Part shown: positions 1 through 5,875 of the stretch, piece by piece | Numbering within the stretch: position 1 is the stretch's first letter | Layout of the letters: every line of letters begins with the position of its first letter | Assembly (NCBI GenBank): GCA_020433835.1 | Contig: JAGRBY010000469.1 | Location: 1 to 5,875, forward strand | Length of the DNA: 5,875 bases | From: Anaerolineae bacterium | GTDB lineage: Bacteria; Chloroflexota; Anaerolineae; 4572-78; J111 | Direction of reading: 5' to 3' | Made by a program: the position numbers and the translations under genes | Notes under the pieces: model-generated | What the model saw: the letters and a program-made list of their open reading frames with translations, nothing else | The model's database searches: none | Told to the model about the DNA's origin: nothing

Positions 1-3000
1 ACGGACAGCCGGTACCGATCGGGGTGGCCGGTGAACTGTATATCGGTGGGGTGCAGGTGGCCCGAGGCTATCTGCACCGGCCGGAACTAACCGCTGAGAA
101 ATTTATCGCCAACCCGTTCGGAGCCGGCCGACTGTACCGAACAGGCGATTTGGCTCGGTGGCGGCCGGATGGCAACATCGAGTTTTTGGGCCGGCTGGGT
201 CATCAGATCAAGATCAGAGGCTTCCGGGTTGAATTGGGCGAGATTGAGACGCTCTTGAACCAGCATCCGCTGGTCGAAAGCAGTGTCGTGCTGGCACGTA
301 AAGATGTTCCGGGTGATAAACGACTGGTGGCCTATGTCGTGGCTCAACCGGTCGCCGTTGATGAAGGCACCTTAGTCGAAACTGACAGCCTATCGCTGGC
401 TGCGGAACTGCGACCGTATCTTAAACAACACTTACCCGATTATATGGTGCCCGCAGCCTTTATGTTATTGGACAGCTTCCCCTTGACGCCCAACGGTAAA
501 ATCGACCGCAAGGCTCTTTCTGCGCCGGAATGGCTCGGCGGATCGGCCTATGTGCCACCCCAGACCCTCACCCAAGAGAGGCTGGTCGCCATCTGGGCTG
601 AAGTACTGAGGGCTGATCAGGTGGGTATTCAAGCCGATTTCTTTGAACTGGGCGGCCATTCGCTGCTGGCGACCCAAGTTATCTCCAGAATACGGGCCGC
701 TTTCCAGGTTGAGTTGCCCTTGCGGCGGGTCTTTGAATATCCCACTGTGGCCGAGTTGGCCGCCCAAGTGGAGCAGGCGTTACCGACAGCCCTGCCGCCG
801 ATTGAACCCGTCGCCCGGTCGGAGCGACTGGCTTTGTCCTTTGCCCAACAACGGCTCTGGTTCTTGGACCAACTCGGCGCCGACAGCGCTTACAATATGC
901 TGGCGGCGCTCAAATTGACCGGGCCCCTCAATATTACGGCCCTGCAACAGGCCCTGCAAACTATCGTTGACCGGCACGAAGTCCTGAGAACCACCTTTGC
1001 CACGGTGGCCGGTCAGCCTGAGCAGATCATTGCCTCACCGGTCGCGATTGGCCTCCCTATGGTTGAGGTTCAGGCTGACGCGATCACCGGTCTGGTTCAG
1101 CAAGAAATGCTGTCCCGCTTCGACCTGACCCAGGACCTGATGTTGCGCACCTGCCTGCTGCGGCTGTCGGCCCAGGAACATGTGCTGCTGGTGACCTTTC
1201 ATCATATTGCTAGCGATGGCTGGTCGATCGGCGTCTTTCTGCGAGAACTGGCCGTTCTGTATCAGGTTTTTGACCACAACCAACCCTCACCGCTGCCGCC
1301 CTTGCCGATTCAATACGCCGACTTTGCCCACTGGCAGCGCCGGTGGTTGCAAGGCCATGTGTTGAACCGCCAGCTCAGCTACTGGCAGCAACAGTTGGCC
1401 GGCGCACCCCAGCTCTCCGCCTTGCCAACCGATCGGCCGCGTCCGGCCGTCCAAACTTTCCGAGGGGGGGCTATTCCCGTTACCCTCAGCCCTGAGCTGA
1501 CCGAACAGATCAAGCGACTAAGCCAGCAGAACGGCACAACCCTGTTTATGACCTTGCTGGCGGCCTTCAAGGTGTTATTATATCGCTACAGCGGGCATAC
1601 GGACGTCGTAGTGGGTTCGGTCATCGCCAATCGTAACCGCCAGGAAATTGAAGGGCTGATCGGCTTTTTTGTCAATACCTTGGCGCTACGGACTGATTTA
1701 TCCGGCGACCCTTCATTCACAGAGTTGTTAGACCGGGTCAAAGCGGTCACTCAGGCGGCCTATGAGCATCAGGATGTGCCGTTTGAGCACCTGGTTGAGG
1801 TGCTGCAACCGGATCGGCACTTGAGTCATAATCCGCTGGTGCAGGTAAACTTTATCTTACAGAATGCGCCGCTGGCGTCGGTAGTCCTTCCTGGTTTGGA
1901 GGTCAACCCGCTGGCGATCACAGTCGAGCGGACGCGCTTTGATGTAGAATTCCATCTGTGGGAGATTGATGATAGTTTGCAGGGGCAACTCATCTATAAC
2001 ATCGACCTATTCGAAGTCACGACCATTCAGCGTATTATCGATCACTACCAAACCTTGCTCACAAGCATTGTGACCGCTCCTGACCAATCGATTGCTGAAC
2101 TGCCATTGCTGACCGCAGGGGAGCGGCAACAACGCCGGATTGACTCGACCAAGACGTGGTTACCCGATGACAATATCGAGTTTTCGGGGCAAATCGATCA
2201 TCAGGTCGAGCTACGGGGCCATCAGATTGAACTGAATGAAATTGAGGGAGTCTTAAGCCAATACCCGAACGTTGACAGTTGCGTTGTTGTCGCCCGTGAA
2301 GATACTCTAGATGATAAACGGCTGGTGGCCTACGTAGTGGCCCATCCCCCGGATCAAGGCATCGAGACCGGTCAGGTGGGTCAGTGGCAGACTACGTTTG
2401 ACCAAACCTACAAACATCTGGCTGCACCCACCGACCCGACTTTCAATATCACCGGCTGGCAGAGCAGCTACACCCGTCAGCCCATCCCGGCGGTAGAGAT
2501 GCAGCGTTGGGTCGAGGCCGCGGTGGCTCAGATTATGGCCCTTAAGCCGGAGACGGTGTTGGAAATTGGCTGTGGAACCGGCCTGCTGCTGGCCCGAATA
2601 GCCCCGCACTGCTCAGTCTATCATGGCACCGACTACGCCCAAGAAGCGTTGGCCTATGTCGCTGGCTTGCAACAGTCGCTACCCGAGTTGGCCCACGTCA
2701 CCTTATCTCACCGGACGGCAGACGATTTCACCGGCCTGGCAGCCGACAGCTTTGATACGATCATCTTAAACTCCGTCATCCAATATTTCCCCGGCATCGA
2801 TTATTTATTGGAAGTATTAGCCGGCGCTCTGCAGGTTCTCAAGCCAGGCGGGCGTATCTATCTGGGCGATGTGCGCAGTTTACCTCTATTGGAAGCCTAT
2901 CACGCCTCCGTCCAGTTCTATCAAGCCGAAGATGATTTATCGCTGGCTGGCTTACGGCAGCGGGTGCAGCAACATCTGCTCGATGAGAACGAACTGGTCA

Positions 3001-5875
3001 TCGACCCGGCCTTTTTCCGGGCCTTACCACAGCACTGGCCCCAAATCAGCCGAGTCGATATCCAGCCTAAAGCCGGTCAGGACCACAATGAGTTAACGCG
3101 ATTTCGTTATGAGGTAATCCTCCATGTGGCCGAGACGATCCCAACTGCAAGCGACCGCTCAGCCCCGGCGATTGAATGGCTCGATTGGTCGCAGCAACAA
3201 CTCACGCTGACCGGGGTTCGACAGCATCTGGTGGAGCGTCAACCGGCCCGGCTGGGGTTGCGGGGGGTTCCCAATGGCCGGCTGGTGGCAGAATGCCACC
3301 TGTTGGCCTGGCTGGCCACCGGCCACCCAACCCAGAGCGTGGCTGGCCTACGGCAGCAGTGGCCGGTCGATCCGACAGCCGTCGAGCCAGACCAGTTCCG
3401 GCGCTTAAGCGCGGAGTTGCCCTACCACATGACCGTCACCTGGTCGGATGTCGAGCCGGGGCAAGGCCGGTTGGATGTCCTTTTCATCCGCCACGACGCG
3501 CCCCAGGCCGTCGAACCGGCAGCGACGCATCCTTTCAAACCTTGGTCAGCGTATGCCAACAATCCACTGCGAGGGCAACTCAGTCGGGCGCTGATCCCCC
3601 CGCTGCGCGCTTATCTCCAGGAGAAATTACCGAATCATATGGTTCCCTCCGCCTTTGTGCTGCTGGATGCCTTCCCGTTGACGCCCAACGGCAAAATCAA
3701 CCACCGGGCGCTGCCGGCTCCAAAGAGCAACCTCAATCTCCCGACGGCTGAAGGCTCGTATCACGACTTTGTGACCGGTGAAGAAGGGGACCAGCAATTG
3801 GCCTATCAACCGCAACAGATCTTCGGGGAGATACCGCGTTTATCATTACCCCTGGACCGGCCCCGACAGCCAGTCCAAAGCTTTAGGGGTGAAATCGTTG
3901 CAGCCCAACTCGGTCCGGACATAACTCGGCAAGTGTATGCCCTAGCCGAAGCGAGCCGGGTCAATGAGTCCACGCTCCTGCTGGCCGTCTTTAAGGTCCT
4001 GTTATATCGCTATACGAGCCAAACGGATATTTTGGTAGGTTCACTCGCCGCCGGTCATCCTCAGCAGCGGACTGAAGCAACCATCATTAATATGGCGGCT
4101 ATTCGCAGCCAGTTAGACGGCGCCGCCACCTTCTTCGACTACTTGAAACACCTTCAGGAGATTGTCGTCGATGCCCTCGATTACAGCATCTCCCCCTTCT
4201 CCCGGTTGGTGGCCGGTCTTGAGATCGAACCTAATCCGGCCATATCGCCCGTGTTTCAGGTGGCCTTTGCCTTTCAGAACTTTGTTCGGGCTGCAGACCT
4301 GCGTGCGTTGGAAGCGGATACCTCCCAGCGGTCGCCCTTTGAATGGCTTGATGAAATTCACCGGCCCGGCGAGTTTGAACTGGCGTTGGAGATATTGGAA
4401 GGTGAAGAGCGCTGTCTCCTCAATCTGAGATACAATTCGGACCTCTTTCAGCATTCGACCATCGAGCGTATGCTAGGCCATTACATCCAATTGGTGACGG
4501 AAGTTGTGGTTGCGCCTGAAAACAAAATCGCCTCCTATCACTTGTTATCAATAGCAGAAAAACAAAAGATTCTGGTTGACTGGAACAAGACACAGGCTGA
4601 TTATCCCCACCGTATGCGTAAATGTATTCATCAGTTGTTTGAAGAACAGGTTGAGCGCACCCCTGATGCTGTCGCCGTAGTCTTCGAAGAGCAGCAATTA
4701 ACCTATCGCGAGTTGAATAATCGAGCCAACCAACTGGCCCATCATCTGATCGCTCTGGAGGTTGGCCCCGATGTTCTGGTCGGCCTCTGCGTCGAACGCT
4801 CGCTGGAGATGATCGTGGGCATGCTGGGTATTCTCAAGGCCGGCGGCGCTTATATGCCGCTAGACCCAACTCACCCCAGCCCTCGATTGCGCTTGATGTT
4901 GGAACTTGGTCAGGTTTCGGTTGTGCTGACGCAGCAGAAATTCGTCAACCGCCTGTCTGATAATTCGGGGACAACGCTCTGTTTAGATACAGATTGGCCT
5001 CTGATAGCGGCCGCCGATGCCGAGAATCCGGTTGGCCGGGGCACACTCCCCAATCTGGCCTATGTCCTCTATACCTCAGGCTCGACCGGCCAACCCAAAG
5101 GGGTTATGATTGAGCACAGAAATTTGACCAATCTGGTGCGGGGCTTGAAAGAGATCATTTACCAAGATTATGGGGCCAGTCAACGTGTGGCTTTGGTGGC
5201 CCCTTACATTTTTGATGCCTCGGTTCAGCAAATATTTGCCGCCCTCACCTTGGGGCACACGCTTTATATTGTGCCGGAAGAAGCTCGATTGGATGGGGCC
5301 AGTTTGGTGAGATACTATAACCGCCACGATATTGATATCTCGGACGGAACCCCGGTCCATCTGCGCCTCCTACTAGCGGGCCTGCCTCAAACTCAGACCG
5401 AACTTCAAGTTAAACACTTTATCATCGGCGGTGAAGCCTTACTGCGACAAGACGTCGAGCGCTTTATTCATCAATTGGCCGGCCTCCCGCCGAAAATCAC
5501 CAATGTCTATGGCCCCGCCGAATGCTGCGTCGATACTACTTGGTACCCCATTAACCCCGATGACCTGGGCCAGTTTGACTCTATTCCCATTGGTAAGCCG
5601 CTGCCCAACACCCAGATATATATTCTGAATGAAGCCAATCGTCCGCAGCCCATCGGGGTGCCGGGCGAGGTATGCATTGCCGGCGCCGGGGTGGGGCGCG
5701 GTTATTTAGGCCGGGGTGATCTGACGGCTGAGAAATTTGTCGAAAACCCGTTTGAAGTCGGAACCAAACTCTATCGCACGGGCGATCTGGGAACCTATCT
5801 GCCGAATGGTGACATCCTATTTGTGGGCCGTAAAGATACCCAGGTCAAGATCAGAGGCTACCGCATCGAACTCGG
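1..5875 (+). CDS. Non-ribosomal peptide synthetase, internal fragment (partial at both ends)
   Basis: One uninterrupted frame (codons start at base 3) encodes 1957 residues of a multimodular NRPS, a cytoplasmic assembly line that activates amino acids as adenylates, holds them on phosphopantetheine arms and joins them into a peptide. Domain order is A (C-terminal part), T, C, A8 remnant, N-methyltransferase, A9-A10 remnant, C-terminal lobe of a C domain, A. I read the frame codon by codon and found no stop and no frameshift. The gene continues past both ends, so start codon, ribosome binding site and regulation are not visible. The middle is abnormal: relative to a standard C-A-MT-T-C arrangement, an A core, a T domain and half a C domain are missing, always in frame. 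NRPS identity is certain. The final product cannot be told from this piece, and no specific gene name is justified. Confidence 0.98.
87..248 (+). repeat. A6-A8 coding repeat shared with the window end
   Basis: The stretch encoding LTAEKF through A8 recurs, diverged, near the right edge: 87-119 resembles 5721-5753, and the 15 bases tcaagatcagaggct at 208-222 recur exactly at 5845-5859. A third, more diverged copy of the A8 part is at 2187-2248. These are homologous domain repeats within one gene, not a mobile element. They are the kind of sequence that can recombine or confuse assembly. Confidence 0.8.
483..503 (+). repeat. A10 coding repeat (second copy 3678-3698)
   Basis: The 21 bases encoding LTPNGKI in the first A domain recur in the A remnant after the methyltransferase with a single difference (t to c at the fifteenth base). 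This reflects shared ancestry or gene conversion between A domains of one synthetase. Confidence 0.8.
549..776 (+). other. Thiolation (peptidyl carrier) domain
   Basis: This carrier domain of about 75 residues lies directly after A10. Its core motif DFFELGGHSLL (636-668) holds the serine (660-662) that receives the 4'-phosphopantetheine arm. The helix after it (QVISRIRAAF) and the closing VFEYPTVAELA segment are standard. The core reads GGHSL rather than the GGDSI form often found before epimerization domains, and a C domain follows with no epimerase between, so the bound residue is probably passed on in the L form. This is the only carrier domain in the window. Confidence 0.96.
822..2110 (+). 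other. Condensation domain, complete, probably LCL type
   Basis: This domain forms the peptide bond between the donor on the upstream carrier and an acceptor amine on a downstream carrier. Motifs in order are C1 SFAQQRLWFL (837-866), C2 RHEVLRTTF (972-998), C3 HHIASDGWS (1200-1226, second His and Asp intact), C4 IQYADFAHW (1308-1334), C5 IGFFVNTLALR (1659-1691), C6 HQDVPFEHLV (1767-1796) and C7 HLSHNPLVQV (1818-1847). Length of about 430 residues is normal. The LCL assignment is inference from the GGHSL carrier upstream and the absence of an epimerase; a DCL type was not formally excluded. Its natural acceptor carrier is missing, because the A core and T domain expected next are absent. The next possible acceptor lies beyond the window end. 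Confidence 0.95.
2142..2350 (+). pseudogene. Adenylation domain remnant: core A1-A7 missing, degenerate A8 kept
   Basis: After the C-domain exit segment PLLTAGERQQ the protein should enter an A domain through a WNxT-like linker and A1. Instead it reads DSTKTW and then LPDDNIEF, which in the first A domain (RPDGNIEF, about 160-185) lies just before A8. In the last A domain the same two landmarks are 402 codons apart (4593-5798); here they are one codon apart. A1-A5, including the ATP loop and the substrate pocket, are gone. The A8 that follows, GQIDHQVELRGHQIELNEIE (2187-2246), has lost the GR arginine, the KIRG lysine and the RIE arginine. The next stretch (2313-2350, DKRLVAYVVAHP) still closely matches the first A domain. 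The segment stays in frame, so it is a vestigial domain inside a live ORF rather than a dead gene. It cannot activate an amino acid. Confidence 0.9.
2376..3545 (+). other. NRPS N-methyltransferase domain (SAM dependent), complete
   Basis: This is the methyltransferase inserted between A8 and A9 in NRPS modules, which moves a methyl group from S-adenosylmethionine to the amine of a carrier-bound aminoacyl group. Diagnostic pieces are all present: FNITGWQSSYT (2442-2474), the SAM-binding glycine loop VLEIGCGTGLLL (2556-2591), the acidic residue in GTDY (Asp 2631-2633) that should hold the SAM ribose, NSVIQYFP (2769-2792), GGRIYLGDVRSLPLL (2847-2891) and NELTRFRYEVILHV (3087-3128). A C-terminal extension typical of these inserts (WLDW..., 3177 onward, with VPNGRLVAE) runs to about 3545. 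Nothing looks decayed, in contrast to the A remnants on both sides. Its usual partners, the A core and T of its own module, are missing, so its substrate must sit on another carrier, most likely the one after the final A domain. N- rather than C- or O-methylation is inferred from family and position. Confidence 0.93.
3546..3725 (+). pseudogene. Adenylation domain C-terminal remnant (A9-A10)
   Basis: The tail of the same broken A domain resumes after the methyltransferase: ALIPPLRAYLQEKL, then A9 LPNHMVP (3627-3647; the usual Tyr is His) and A10 NGKINHRAL (3687-3713; usual NGKIDRKAL). The A10 lysine (3693-3695) is kept although there is no A core for it to serve. The matching segment of the first A domain (432-518) is clearly homologous, sharing 20 of 21 bases at 483-503 and 3678-3698. 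After A10 there is no carrier domain: only 15 codons separate it from C-domain sequence. The segment may serve as scaffold for the methyltransferase. Confidence 0.9.
3756..4556 (+). pseudogene. Condensation domain, C-terminal lobe only (catalytic N-lobe and preceding T missing)
   Basis: The sequence enters a C domain near motif C4 (YHDF, 3759-3770, compare YADF at 1314-1325) and continues through QQLAY (3792-3806), LPLDRPRQPVQSFRG (3846-3890), LLLAVFKVLLYRYTSQTDILVGS (about 3975-4046) and SPVFQVAFAFQNF (4245-4283). Each has a counterpart in the complete C domain at 1371-1860. C1, C2 and the HHxxxDG catalytic motif are absent, so this lobe cannot form a peptide bond. From A10 to YxDF there are 15 codons here versus 265 in the first module, so T plus the N-lobe are missing. 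The C5 site reads TIINMAAIR (4080-4106) instead of the GxFVNT pattern, a sign of relaxed constraint. It joins normally to the next A domain through VDWNKT (4575-4592). It may now act as a structural linker. Confidence 0.9.
4593..5875 (+). other. Adenylation domain, predicted glutamine-activating (cut at A8 by window end)
   Basis: This is a normal A domain from its start through A8. Motifs are A1 LTYREL (4698-4715), A2 LKAGGAYMPLDP (4833-4868), A3 YTSGSTGQPKGVM (5070-5108), A4 FDASVQQIF (5211-5237), A5 NVYGPAE (5502-5522), A6 GEVCIAGAGVGRGYL (5664-5708), A7 YRTGDL (5772-5789) and A8 GRKDTQVKIRGYRIEL (5826-5873). Aligning by eye to the GrsA phenylalanine domain gives pocket residues D235 (5214), A236 (5217), Q239 (5226), D278 (5343), I299 (5421), G301 (5427), V322 (5505), V330 (5529) and D331 (5532); the invariant lysine is beyond the window. 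D-A-Q-D-I-G-V-V-D differs from the published Gln code DAQDLGVVD(K) only by Leu to Ile. The related Glu code has Lys at 239. Gln is the best call and Glu the alternative. Confidence 0.92.

Larger units (their letters stand above)
1..530 (+). other. Adenylation domain, C-terminal part (motifs A6-A10)
   Basis: This is the end of an A domain, which makes aminoacyl-AMP and transfers the residue to the next carrier. Visible motifs are A6 GELYIGGVQVARGYL (30-74), A7 YRTGDL (135-152), A8 GRLGHQIKIRGFRVELGEIE (189-248), A9 LPDYMVP (432-452) and A10 NGKIDRKAL (492-518) with the catalytic lysine at 498-500. There is no methyltransferase between A8 and A9, so this is a plain A domain. The substrate pocket (A4-A5) lies upstream of the window, so specificity cannot be read. 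One oddity: the usual Asp of the A8 GRxD hinge is Gly (198-200). It feeds the T domain that follows. Confidence 0.96.

Noticed and set aside
2142..2165. A frameshift or sequencing gap hiding the missing A core
   Set aside because: Phase is identical on both sides and I read no stop in the main frame anywhere. A frameshift could not hide about 400 codons of sequence that is physically absent.
2250..3545. An epimerization or ketoreductase domain between A8 and A9
   Set aside because: The insert has an EIGCGTG SAM-binding loop and NRPS methyltransferase signatures, with no epimerase HHxxxD motif and no ketoreductase nucleotide-binding pattern.
3176..3751. A 191-codon open frame on the plus strand in a different phase
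   Set aside because: It overlaps the MT C-terminal extension and A9-A10 coding sequence, which have clear family motifs in the main frame. Its composition (rich in Arg, Ala, Gly, Pro) is typical of an out-of-phase reading of GC-rich DNA.
3714..3800. A very divergent carrier domain between A10 and the C lobe
   Set aside because: Only about 15-25 codons are available and there is no GGxS serine motif; a carrier needs about 70 residues.
87..5360. Several minus-strand open frames of 60-113 codons
   Set aside because: All lie opposite continuous NRPS coding sequence and show no recognisable domain; they are antisense shadows.
1..5875. Promoters, terminators, RNA genes, CRISPR arrays or insertion sequences
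   Set aside because: The whole window is coding in one frame, with no intergenic space and no transposase or inverted-repeat signature that I could see.

Overview
The window lies entirely inside one very large gene. One plus-strand frame (first full codon at base 3) runs without a stop from end to end, giving 1957 complete codons with no start codon, stop codon, promoter or terminator in view. The product is an internal piece of a modular non-ribosomal peptide synthetase (NRPS). Moderately high GC and the style of the domains fit a natural-product-rich bacterium such as a Chloroflexota, cyanobacterium, planctomycete or proteobacterium. The sequence does not decide between these.

Layout, left to right: the C-terminal part of an adenylation (A) domain from motif A6 (1-530); a normal thiolation/carrier (T) domain with its phosphopantetheine serine (549-776); a complete condensation (C) domain with HHxxxDG (822-2110); then an abnormal stretch. 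Right after the C domain, where an A domain should begin, the protein jumps directly to a degenerate A8 motif (2160-2350). About 400 codons of A core are absent compared with the next A domain in this window. A complete N-methyltransferase (MT) domain of the kind inserted between A8 and A9 follows (2376-3545), then A9 and A10 (3546-3725). The T domain and N-terminal lobe of the next C domain are also absent, about 250 codons by the same kind of comparison. Only the C-terminal lobe of a C domain remains (3756-4556), with no HHxxxDG. A normal A domain (4593 to the end) follows, cut by the window at A8. Its readable specificity residues, D-A-Q-D-I-G-V-V-D, match the known glutamine code with one Leu-to-Ile change.

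The interpretation I favour is that two modules collapsed in frame into one composite module: C - (A remnant) - MT - (A remnant) - (C lobe) - A(Gln) - T, with the last T beyond the window. The single active C domain would join the upstream aminoacyl or peptidyl chain to the residue loaded by the last A domain, and the stranded MT might N-methylate that residue. The reading frame survives across both junctions while the remnant motifs have decayed. This suggests real evolutionary loss rather than a simple assembly join, but an assembly error at repeated NRPS sequence is not excluded.
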